A stretch of DNA of 5,479 bases from an uncultured Microbacterium sp. (GTDB taxonomy: Bacteria > Actinomycetota > Actinomycetes > Actinomycetales > Microbacteriaceae): positions 1 to 5,479 of the forward strand of contig CALANM010000075.1 of NCBI GenBank assembly GCA_937926065.1, given 5' to 3'. Under the pieces are notes generated by a model. It was not told the origin of the DNA. It was given only the letters and a program-made list of their open reading frames with translations, and did no database searches. This document shows, piece after piece, positions 1 to 5,163 of the stretch. Each line of letters starts with the position of its first letter. Position 1 is the stretch's first letter. Both the position numbers and the translations under genes were made by a program.

Positions 1-426
1 GGCGGCACCTCGGGCGCGCTGTGGGGCGCCGGGCTGCGGGCCGCCGGCAGCGCGCTCGGGGACGATCTCGCACCCGATGCCGCACGCGTCGCGGCAGCGG
101 CCGAGGCGTTCCGCGAGACGGTGCAGACGATGGGCAAGGCACAGGTGGGCGACAAGACCCTGGTCGACGCCCTCGTGCCCTTCGTCGACGCGCTGAAGGA
201 TGCCGTGGCATCCGGCCTCCCGATCGACCGGGCATGGCAGAACGCCGCCGCAGCGGCGAAGAACGCCGCCCAGGCGACCGCCGACATCATGGCGCGGCTC
301 GGCCGGGCCCGCCCCCACATGGAGAAGAGCATCGGCACCCCCGACCCCGGGGCTGTGTCGTTCGCGCTCGCGGTGACCGCCGCCGGCACCGCCATCCGTT
401 CCCCCCACGAAGGAGAAGCATCGTGA
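1..426 (+). CDS. Dihydroxyacetone kinase family protein, C-terminal DAK2/DhaL domain (5'-partial); probable erythrulose kinase
   Basis: The frame is open from the first base to TGA 424-426 and gives 141 residues. The start lies upstream of the window. The DAK2 (DhaL) nucleotide-binding fold is clear: GGTSGALW at residues 1-8 is the glycine-rich ATP/ADP loop, GDKTLVDAL at 50-58 is the conserved central helix motif, and GRARPHMEKSIGTPDPGA at 101-118 is the family's closing signature. The Mg-binding Asp cluster that precedes GGTSG is outside the window. DAK-family kinases phosphorylate dihydroxyacetone or related ketoses in the cytoplasm. Overlap with an RpiB-like gene, followed by a TIM-like gene, matches the tetrose kinases LerK/DerK better than glycerol metabolism; this substrate is inference. 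The protein could be a fused DhaK-DhaL enzyme or a separate DhaL subunit, which the missing N-terminus would settle. The stop overlaps the next start (GTGA), suggesting translational coupling. Confidence 0.9.
   Translation, partial: GGTSGALWGAGLRAAGSALGDDLAPDAARVAAAAEAFRETVQTMGKAQVGDKTLVDALVPFVDALKDAVASGLPIDRAWQNAAAAAKNAAQATADIMARLGRARPHMEKSIGTPDPGAVSFALAVTAAGTAIRSPHEGEAS
198..213. repeat. Perfect 7-bp inverted repeat GGATGCC-gt-GGCATCC inside the kinase gene
   Basis: GGATGCC at 198-204 is followed, after two bases, by its exact reverse complement at 207-213. It lies within codons for Lys-Asp-Ala-Val-Ala-Ser. It is the closest pair of a heptamer that occurs eleven times in the window counting both orientations. 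A two-base loop is too short for a stable full-length RNA hairpin, so the pairing may simply reflect the two favoured orientations of the word meeting by chance. Confidence 0.6.
409..418 (+). promoter_or_regulatory. Strong Shine-Dalgarno of the RpiB-like gene
   Basis: GAAGGAGAAG contains AAGGAG at 410-415, seven bases before the GTG at 423. It sits within the last codons of the kinase gene. It fixes the start of the isomerase at 423, although the same frame stays open far upstream. Confidence 0.85.
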
Positions 427-896
427 CCACCCAGTGGCGCATCGTCGTCGGCAGCGACGACGCAGGATACGAGTACAAAGAGGCGCTCAAGGCCGACCTC
501 CTCAAAGACGACCGCGTCGCCGAGGTCGTCGACGTGGGCGTGGATGCCGAGGGGCACACTCCCTACCCGACGATCGCGGTCACGGCGGCCGAACGAGTGC
601 GCGACGGACTCGCTGACCGCGCCCTGCTGGTGTGCGGCACCGGCCTCGGCGTCGCGATCGCTGCCAACAAGGTCGCCGGCGTCCGCGCGGTGACCGCGCA
701 CGACAGCTTCAGCGTCGAGCGGAGCGTGCTCAGCAACAACGCGCAGATCCTCACGATGGGCCAGCGTGTGATCGGCCTTGAGCTCGCCCGTCGCCTCGTG
801 CGCGAGTGGCTCGGCTACGAGTTCGACGAATCCAGCGCCTCCGCGCAGAAGGTGGCGGTGCTCTCCGAGTACGAGCAGTCGGGCACCTGTGGCTGA
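423..896 (+). CDS. RpiB/LacAB-family sugar-phosphate isomerase, probable D-erythrose-4-phosphate isomerase (EryI/DerI-like)
   Basis: The protein has 157 residues, normal for RpiB (about 150). GTG 423 is chosen because AAGGAG lies seven bases upstream and the product begins exactly at the family's first strand. Visible motifs are VVGSDDAG (8-15, usual form DHAG), TPYP (46-49), CGTGLG with catalytic Cys71 (71-76), AANKVAGVRAV (80-90), SNNAQI (104-109) and GQRVIGLELA (113-122). Compared with E. coli RpiB as I recall it, His10 and His99 are replaced by Asp13 and Ser104. The SNNAQI stretch resembles the erythritol-pathway isomerase EryI. The expected reaction is D-erythrulose-4-phosphate to D-erythrose-4-phosphate in the cytoplasm; this is inferred from context and motifs. 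Automated annotation would probably say ribose-5-phosphate isomerase B, which is the main alternative. The gene overlaps the kinase by 4 nt and the TIM-like gene by 8 nt. Confidence 0.9.
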   Translation: MTTQWRIVVGSDDAGYEYKEALKADLLKDDRVAEVVDVGVDAEGHTPYPTIAVTAAERVRDGLADRALLVCGTGLGVAIAANKVAGVRAVTAHDSFSVERSVLSNNAQILTMGQRVIGLELARRLVREWLGYEFDESSASAQKVAVLSEYEQSGTCG

Positions 897-1680
897 GGTG
901 CCCGATGCGCAGGTCACCCTCCCGAAGGTCACCCTGGGCGTCAGCACCAAGCTGTACCTGAGCATCGAAGACACACAGGCGTGGGCGCGCGTGGTCGCGA
1001 CCATCGCACGCAGCCACCCCGCCGTCCGCGACGGGATCGTGCGGCTGTTCGTGCTGCCATCGCTGCCCGCCGTGGCCGCTGTGCGTAAGGCGCTCGCCGG
1101 CACGCCGGTGCTGGTGGGCGCGCAGGACCTGTCGGTCTTCGACCGCGGCGCGTACACCGGCGAGGTCAGCGGTGAGGATCTCGCCGCGCTCGGCTGCGCT
1201 CTCGTGGAGGTGGGTCACGCAGAGAGACGTCGGCTCTTCGGCGAAGACGACGGGGTCGTGGCGCGCAAGGTGGCCGCCGCCGTCCGCAACCGCCTCATCC
1301 CGGTGCTGTGCGTCGGCGAGACCGCTCGAGGCACGGCGGAGGAGGCGATCTCGCAGAGCATCGCTCAGCTGGAGGCCTCGCTCACCGAGGTCGACGAGGC
1401 GAACCCGACAGAGCTCATCGTCGCGTACGAGCCGGTGTGGGCGATCGGGCAGGCCGAGCCGGCAGAGCCCGAGCACATCCGCGTGGTCGCGGCGGCGCTT
1501 CGGACACGTGTCGACGCGGATCCCCGGATCACCCGCGGCTCGATAATCTACGGAGGAAGCGCTCAGCGCGGCGTCCTCACCGATCTCGGGAGGGCTGTCG
1601 ACGGTCTGTTTCTCGGGAGGCACGCGCACGATCCCGCGGAACTGGGTCGGATCATCGACGAAGCCGCGGCCACGGATTGA
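889..1680 (+). CDS. Divergent triosephosphate isomerase family protein, probable L-erythrulose-1-phosphate isomerase (LerI/EryH-like)
   Basis: The protein has 263 residues, the usual TIM-barrel length. Catalytic residues are present: Lys21 in GVSTK (17-21), His110 in VGHAERR (108-114) and Glu181 in AYEPVWAIG (179-187). The phosphate-binding segments are YGGSAQRG (221-228) and GLFLGRHAHD (239-248). Several positions differ from glycolytic TIM: NWK is STK, HSERR is HAERR, the GK after the flexible loop is AE, and the final GG is GR. These changes and the neighbours suggest a relative that interconverts L-erythrulose-1-phosphate and D-erythrulose-4-phosphate rather than the housekeeping enzyme. 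GTG 889 overlaps the upstream gene by 8 nt and has no good Shine-Dalgarno, so translation probably depends on coupling. GTG 898 is a possible alternative start. Family assignment is firm; the substrate is inferred. Confidence 0.9.
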   Translation: MAEVPDAQVTLPKVTLGVSTKLYLSIEDTQAWARVVATIARSHPAVRDGIVRLFVLPSLPAVAAVRKALAGTPVLVGAQDLSVFDRGAYTGEVSGEDLAALGCALVEVGHAERRRLFGEDDGVVARKVAAAVRNRLIPVLCVGETARGTAEEAISQSIAQLEASLTEVDEANPTELIVAYEPVWAIGQAEPAEPEHIRVVAAALRTRVDADPRITRGSIIYGGSAQRGVLTDLGRAVDGLFLGRHAHDPAELGRIIDEAAATD

Positions 1681-1682
1681 GC

Positions 1683-1690
1683 GAGGAAGG
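1683..1690 (+). promoter_or_regulatory. Strong Shine-Dalgarno of the DeoR-family gene
   Basis: GAGGAAGG lies seven bases before ATG 1698, in the 17-nt gap after the TIM-like stop. It selects this start although the frame remains open well upstream through the TIM-like gene. It is the best ribosome site in the operon, so the regulator may be translated independently of coupling. Confidence 0.85.
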
Positions 1691-1697
1691 CACCGCC

Positions 1698-2528
1698 ATG
1701 GAGACGGATCTGGTCGCCTCGGGCGACGCCCGGCAGAGCCGCCAGGCCGCTCGGCAGCGGGCGATCACCGAAGCCGTCATGAAGGCCGGCGCGATTCGCA
1801 TCGAAGAGCTCGCCGAACGCTTCGAGATCAGCCAGATGACCGTCCACCGTGATCTCGACGAGCTCGAGGCCCGGGGTCTCCTGCGCAAGAGCCGCGGCAT
1901 CGCGACGGCGCTGTCGACCGCTCTCGTCGAGTCGAGCGACGTGTACCGCGCGGGTCGCCAGCTCGCCGAGAAGGAGGCGATCGCCCAGGCGGCGCTCGAT
2001 TTCATCGAGCCCGGGCAGGCGATCATCCTCGACGACTCCACGACGACGCTCCACCTGCTGCCGCACCTGCGCGCCAAGAAGCCGCTCACGGTCATCACGA
2101 ACACGCTGACGGTGATGGAGCAGCTTCGCGCGACCAGCGGCATCACCCTCGTCGGACTCGGCGGTCAGTACTACAACTGGTGCAGCGCGTTCATGGGCCG
2201 CATGACGGTGAACGCCCTGTCCGCGCTCCGTGCCGACACGCTGGTCATGTCGACGTCGGCGATCACCGACGACATCTGCTTCCACCAGACGCTCGAGACG
2301 GTCGACGTGAAGCGAGCGATGTTCGACTCGGCATCCACGCGACTGCTGCTGGTCGACCACACCAAGTTCGAGAAGCGCGCCCTGCACGCCATGGTCGCGC
2401 TGAGCGAGTTCGACGCCGTCATCGTCGACGCGGGCACCGATCGCTCACATGTCGAGCGACTGCGGGATGCCGGCGTCAACGTCGTCGTCGCCGGTCGCCG
2501 CCCCGTCGCCTCCCGCGACAACGGCTGA
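1698..2528 (+). CDS. DeoR-family transcriptional regulator of the sugar operon
   Basis: The protein has 276 residues; DeoR proteins are usually 240-280. The N-terminal winged helix-turn-helix spans about 20-75, with IRIEELAERFEISQMTVHRD (33-52) and DLDELEARGLL (52-62) as recognition helix and wing. The C-terminal sugar-phosphate-sensing domain follows: LDDSTTTLHLL (111-121), where the family usually has D-x-G-T-T; ITNTLTVM (133-140); LGGQYY (154-159); FHQTLETVDVKRAMFDSA (195-212), with the conserved VKRAM; and VDHTKF (219-224), the counterpart of the usual D-x-S/T-K-F. DeoR proteins usually repress and are released by a phosphorylated intermediate. Its place as last gene of a tetrose-phosphate module suggests it senses an erythrulose phosphate or related ester and controls its own operon; this is inference. 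The operator is not visible because the promoter lies upstream of the window. Confidence 0.93.
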   Translation: METDLVASGDARQSRQAARQRAITEAVMKAGAIRIEELAERFEISQMTVHRDLDELEARGLLRKSRGIATALSTALVESSDVYRAGRQLAEKEAIAQAALDFIEPGQAIILDDSTTTLHLLPHLRAKKPLTVITNTLTVMEQLRATSGITLVGLGGQYYNWCSAFMGRMTVNALSALRADTLVMSTSAITDDICFHQTLETVDVKRAMFDSASTRLLLVDHTKFEKRALHAMVALSEFDAVIVDAGTDRSHVERLRDAGVNVVVAGRRPVASRDNG

Positions 2529-2544
2529 CGCACGCGCCGGCGTC
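2527..2544. terminator. Weak hairpin at the convergent gene junction, possible bidirectional terminator
   Basis: GACGC at 2527-2531 pairs with GCGTC at 2540-2544 around an 8-nt loop that itself contains part of the palindrome CGCCGGCG (2535-2542). It spans the 15-nt gap and touches both stop codons. There is no T-run on either side, so an intrinsic terminator of the classic type is not supported. A short GC hairpin of this kind may be chance in this base composition. Confidence 0.2.
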
Positions 2545-3083
2545 TACTGCGCCGCGACGGTGTGGATGTCGGATGCCAGCGCCACGCCATTGATGTCGAG
2601 GTAGAGGCGGCGTTCCGTCACGGAGACGGTGAGCTCGTTGCGGCGCTCCAGGGCTGCGGTCGCGTCGTCGACGAACCCGGGGTCGAAGCTGTGCAGCAGG
2701 ATGCGGTCGGCTTCGTGGATGCGCTTGCCGGCCCACTGCGCCATGACCTTCGCGGGGTCACGGTGCGTGTAGACGGCCGTGCGGTCGGCCGACTTGCTGC
2801 CGTGGTGCAGGCGCGCGGCATCCGGGGCGCCCACTTCGATCCAGGCGACGAGGCGGCCCGTGAGGTCGCGCACGGACACGGCCGGCTCATCGGCGGCGGC
2901 GATGCCCTCGCTGAAGGCGATTCCCTCTTCGTACTCCAGGCAGTAAGCGAGCACGCGGGTGAGCATGAACGCGTCGGTCTCGGCCGCCTGGCGCGCGGTG
3001 CGCAGCGACAGCTCGTCGTAGACGCCGCGGTCGACGTCTGCCAGCTGAACAGTGAACGTGTGGATCGTCGCGCCGATGGCCAT
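2544..3083 (-). CDS. yaeQ: YaeQ family protein
   Basis: The protein has 179 residues, close to E. coli YaeQ (about 180), and is collinear with the family over its whole length. Visible features are ATIHTFTVQLADVDRGVY (5-22), the typical YaeQ first hairpin; ETDAFMLTRVLAY (35-47), the conserved helix; FSEG (57-60); DEPAVSVRDLTG (65-76); WIEVGAPDAARLHHGSK (81-97); and AVYTH (103-107). YaeQ has a PD-(D/E)XK nuclease-like fold; Glu59, Asp65, Glu83 and Lys97 are candidates for its acidic/lysine cluster, as I read it. The molecular role is unsettled; early E. coli work linked YaeQ to RfaH-like transcription effects. There is no signal peptide or membrane segment, so it is cytoplasmic. ATG 3083 has only a weak ribosome site. 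The gene starts 40 nt after the serine hydrolase stop and is probably cotranscribed with it. Confidence 0.93.
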   Translation of the reverse strand: MAIGATIHTFTVQLADVDRGVYDELSLRTARQAAETDAFMLTRVLAYCLEYEEGIAFSEGIAAADEPAVSVRDLTGRLVAWIEVGAPDAARLHHGSKSADRTAVYTHRDPAKVMAQWAGKRIHEADRILLHSFDPGFVDDATAALERRNELTVSVTERRLYLDINGVALASDIHTVAAQ

Positions 3084-3123
3084 GACTCACGAGCCTACGC
3101 GGCCGCCGACGCCGGCTGCGGCT

Positions 3124-4542
3124 TCAGCGGATGACCCACGCGGGCACGGCGAGCGTCGCGATCGACGGACCCTGCAACGGCACCGTGTGCCAGCCGGCGT
3201 GCACGGCTCCGGCCGAATCCGCCCGCCCGATCATACGGTGCGGAGATGTGGGCATCACGAGGTGCACGAGGACGCCGTCGGCATCCCGCTCTCCGCGGGC
3301 CGCGATCGCGATGTGCGTCCCCTCTTCGACCGGCGGGCTCTCGACGACCGCGCCGCCCGGGTCGGCGGGCGCGACCGCCCGGACCGTCGTGTGCGCCCAT
3401 TCGTCGGACCCGACCGCCACCCCACCCAATGCCGGGATGTCGAGCGTCCAGCCGCCCTCGCTGTCGGTGAGGCTCCAGTCGGTCGTGTCGACATCGACAT
3501 TCCGGTCGACAGCGAGGGTGCCGCGGAACGACCACGTGTCGAGCGCGGCGAGGCGCTCGCCGGCGGGGTCGGCCACGGCATCCGGAGCGGGCGTCGCCGC
3601 CGGCGCATCGCCGATCGTGTCGACGAACCGCCAGAACGCGGAGAGGGTCTGCTGCGTCGCGAGCGCCGAGCCCTGATACGCGATGACGATGCCGCGCTCG
3701 GGCAGCACGAGCCCGAACTGTCCGTATGCCCCGTCGAGCCGGAAGCCGTGGGTGCTGCGCCACACCTGGTAGCCGTACCCCAGGCCCCAGTCGTCGACGA
3801 CGTTCTCGGGCTGCGCCGGGTCGCGGGTGTCCGACCACGGCCGCGACAGCTCCTCGATGTACTCGGCCGGCACCAGCTGCCGCTCGCCAACGCGGCCGCC
3901 GCCGGCGAGGAGCTGCGCGACGCGCGCGATCTCGCCGACGGTGATGTGGAAGCCCGAGAAGCCCTGCTCGACGCCGCGCGCCGGCTTCATCCAGCGGCGC
4001 CCGATGCCGAGGGGGTCGAGCAGGCGTGGCCGCAGATAGTCGGTGAGGCGCTCGCCCGTGAGGGCGGTGACGATGCACGAGAGGGCGAAGGTGGCGTCGG
4101 AGTTGTAGGCGAATCGGGTGCCGGGGGACGCCGCAGGCGGCACGGTCAGCAGCGCCCGCACGTCGAAGCGCAGCGCCTCGATCTGCTCCGGCGAGTGGCC
4201 CGTGTTCATCGTGAGCAGGTGGCGCACCGTCAGCCCGTGCGGGTTCGGAAGGCCCAGCAGCTCGCCCACGGAGTCGTCGGCGGTCAGTCGCTGCTCGCCG
4301 ATCAATAGCCCGATCGCGAGCGAGGTGAACGTCTTCGACACCGAGTAGACGAGCGCCGGCTGCTCCGTGTCGAAGGGGCGCCACGCGCACGACACGGCGT
4401 CGTGCCAGCCGTCGGCGTCGCGCCGTGCGACGAGGAGCGCGTGCGGGTCGAGGCCGCGGCGCTCGAGCGTGTCGACCAGGTCGATCACCGCCTCCGACGG
4501 GATGCCGAACTCCTCCGGGGACACCACGTGCTCACTGCTCAT
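3124..4542 (-). CDS. Serine hydrolase, beta-lactamase/penicillin-binding-protein-like (class C fold), with C-terminal extension
   Basis: The protein has 472 residues. The N-terminal two-thirds is a beta-lactamase-related hydrolase: SVSK (67-70) is the SxxK nucleophile motif with Ser67 and Lys70, YNS (146-148) is the second motif in the form found in esterase/amidohydrolase members, and GAYGQFG (271-277) is the third. LTVRHLLTMNTGH (104-116) and PGTRFAYNSDA (140-150) are further family landmarks. Residues about 330-472 form a separate, strand-rich region I do not recognise. There is no signal peptide or lipobox, so unlike penicillin-binding proteins it should stay in the cytoplasm. Relatives include 6-aminohexanoate-dimer hydrolase-like and EstB-like esterases, so ester, amide or peptide hydrolysis is likely and antibiotic resistance should not be assumed. 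ATG 4542 has GAGG five bases upstream. It lies between the MmcQ-like and yaeQ genes on the same strand. Confidence 0.92.
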   Translation of the reverse strand: MSSEHVVSPEEFGIPSEAVIDLVDTLERRGLDPHALLVARRDADGWHDAVSCAWRPFDTEQPALVYSVSKTFTSLAIGLLIGEQRLTADDSVGELLGLPNPHGLTVRHLLTMNTGHSPEQIEALRFDVRALLTVPPAASPGTRFAYNSDATFALSCIVTALTGERLTDYLRPRLLDPLGIGRRWMKPARGVEQGFSGFHITVGEIARVAQLLAGGGRVGERQLVPAEYIEELSRPWSDTRDPAQPENVVDDWGLGYGYQVWRSTHGFRLDGAYGQFGLVLPERGIVIAYQGSALATQQTLSAFWRFVDTIGDAPAATPAPDAVADPAGERLAALDTWSFRGTLAVDRNVDVDTTDWSLTDSEGGWTLDIPALGGVAVGSDEWAHTTVRAVAPADPGGAVVESPPVEEGTHIAIAARGERDADGVLVHLVMPTSPHRMIGRADSAGAVHAGWHTVPLQGPSIATLAVPAWVIR

Positions 4543-4643
4543 GTACGCCTCGCACCTCTCTTCGTGTTCTCCGCCAGTCTTGCGCTGTTCGCCTGCCGGT
4601 GGCGAGGGGGCTGCTACCGGAGGCGGCGGGTCGACCCCTGGAC
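4543..4643 (-). other. Intergenic spacer with two inverted repeats between the MmcQ-like and serine hydrolase genes
   Basis: This 101-nt gap carries the hydrolase ribosome site next to 4543. It also has an 8-bp stem, CCGGTGGC (4596-4603) with GCTACCGG (4613-4620), around a 9-nt loop, and the perfect 10-bp palindrome GGGTCGACCC (4628-4637) six bases beyond the MmcQ-like stop. In minus-strand RNA the stem has one A-C mismatch; in plus-strand RNA the same position is a G-U pair. There is no T-run. I find no convincing -35/-10 pair for the hydrolase. The stem could weakly attenuate read-through, or the palindrome could be an operator; both are speculative. Confidence 0.3.
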
Positions 4644-5027
4644 TCAGATCTCGTCGAACTGCGCCCGCAGATACCGTGGCGCCTGAGTCCGCCAGGCCTC
4701 GGTGACGAGCTCCGACAGGTGATCGAGGTCGATCGCCGCCATGCGAAACGCCACCTTCGGCTCGCCCCAGCGGGTGGTCTGCGCCAGGAACACATCGGGA
4801 TGCATCTCACGAAGCGCGAGAGCGTCGATCGGGTCGGCGATCTTCACGGCCACGACCAGCTCGCGGGCGAGGATCTCTCGCACCTCATCGGGCACGCTCG
4901 GCCACGGGCGGCACTCCCACGCGAACGGCTTGCGCCGGACGAGCCACGACGCCCCTCCCGTCGATGCGCTCTCCTCGCTTCCGGGCAGATGCGCCGCGAT
5001 GATGCGGATGTCGTCAAGGGATGCCAC
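4644..5027 (-). CDS. MmcQ/YjbR family protein (double-wing DNA-binding-like fold)
   Basis: The protein has 127 residues, typical of the family (110-130). Conserved points are the opening helix SLDDIRIIAAHLPGSEES (3-20), GGASWLVRRKPFAW (24-37), the VAVKIAD strand (59-65), LREMHPDVFLAQTTRWGEP (72-90), which carries the family's P-x-V-F and Gly-x-Pro, and the closing AIDLDHLSELVTEAWRTQAP (98-117). The family folds like a small double-wing DNA-binding domain, but its biological role is unknown and DNA binding is mostly predicted from structure. The start is GTG 5027; an in-frame TAG only four codons upstream leaves no earlier choice. No Shine-Dalgarno precedes it, but a TANNNT hexamer lies six bases upstream, compatible with a leaderless mRNA. 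It is the first gene of the probable three-gene minus-strand unit. Confidence 0.9.
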   Translation of the reverse strand: MASLDDIRIIAAHLPGSEESASTGGASWLVRRKPFAWECRPWPSVPDEVREILARELVVAVKIADPIDALALREMHPDVFLAQTTRWGEPKVAFRMAAIDLDHLSELVTEAWRTQAPRYLRAQFDEI

Positions 5028-5163
5028 CCCCGGATGCTATGCAGAAGCACCGACAGCGCACGGACCCAGTGACGCTGAACAGCGCCGGGCGACCCCTCTA
5101 GCCGGATCATCGTGGAGCGTCAATCCCGGAGCGCTGCCTGCTCGATCGCGCGACCGTAGGCGT
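5028..5163. promoter_or_regulatory. Divergent intergenic region, presumed promoters for the MmcQ-like and M20 peptidase genes
   Basis: The 136-bp gap separates two divergent starts, so at least one promoter in each direction is expected. Toward the MmcQ-like gene (minus strand) there are two candidates: TAGCAT at 5034-5039 for a leaderless transcript, and a weaker pair, TTGACG at 5118-5123 with TAGAGG at 5095-5100, spaced 17 bp. For the plus-strand peptidase gene I find no good -35/-10 pair. The inverted repeat CGCTG-aa-CAGCG at 5073-5084 lies in the middle and could be an operator, but its short arms could be chance. Confidence 0.4.
5034..5039 (-). promoter_or_regulatory. Putative -10 element TAGCAT for a leaderless MmcQ-like transcript
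   Basis: TAGCAT on the minus strand fits the actinobacterial TANNNT -10 consensus. It ends six bases before GTG 5027, the spacing expected if transcription begins at the start codon itself. No -35 resembling TTGAC is seen at the right distance, which is common for leaderless actinobacterial promoters. Confidence 0.35.

Noticed and set aside
751..1629. A 292-codon open frame on the - strand opposite the TIM-like gene
   Set aside because: The composition is Arg/Asp/His-rich and matches nothing I know, while the + strand encodes an intact TIM barrel with catalytic residues.
1563..2387. A 274-codon open frame on the - strand opposite the DeoR gene
   Set aside because: It is antisense to a complete helix-turn-helix/sensor protein, and the translation is a compositional shadow.
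3102..3122. GCCGC/GCGGC inverted repeat between the hydrolase and yaeQ
   Set aside because: A 5-bp GC stem with an 11-nt loop and no T-run is expected by chance at this base composition; it is not called as a terminator.
3052..4308. A 418-codon open frame on the + strand opposite the serine hydrolase
   Set aside because: The translation is Arg/Gly/Ala/Asp-rich low complexity with no recognisable motif. It is antisense to a gene with clear catalytic motifs; long antisense frames are expected at this GC content.
3095..4390. A 431-codon open frame on the - strand, in another frame of the serine hydrolase
   Set aside because: It shares the strand of the hydrolase gene but is frame-shifted, Arg-rich and without any family signature. 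The SxxK/YNS/GQFG frame is the real one.
4628..4637. Palindrome GGGTCGACCC as an operator
   Set aside because: It is perfect but only 10 bp, occurs once, and sits after a stop codon rather than at a promoter. It is recorded in the spacer annotation but is too weak to claim as a regulator site.
4402..4686. A + strand frame with a short hydrophobic stretch and a cysteine, resembling a lipoprotein signal (around 4555-4600)
   Set aside because: It lies mostly opposite the start of the serine hydrolase, lacks a ribosome site and a downstream domain, and continues into Arg-rich sequence.
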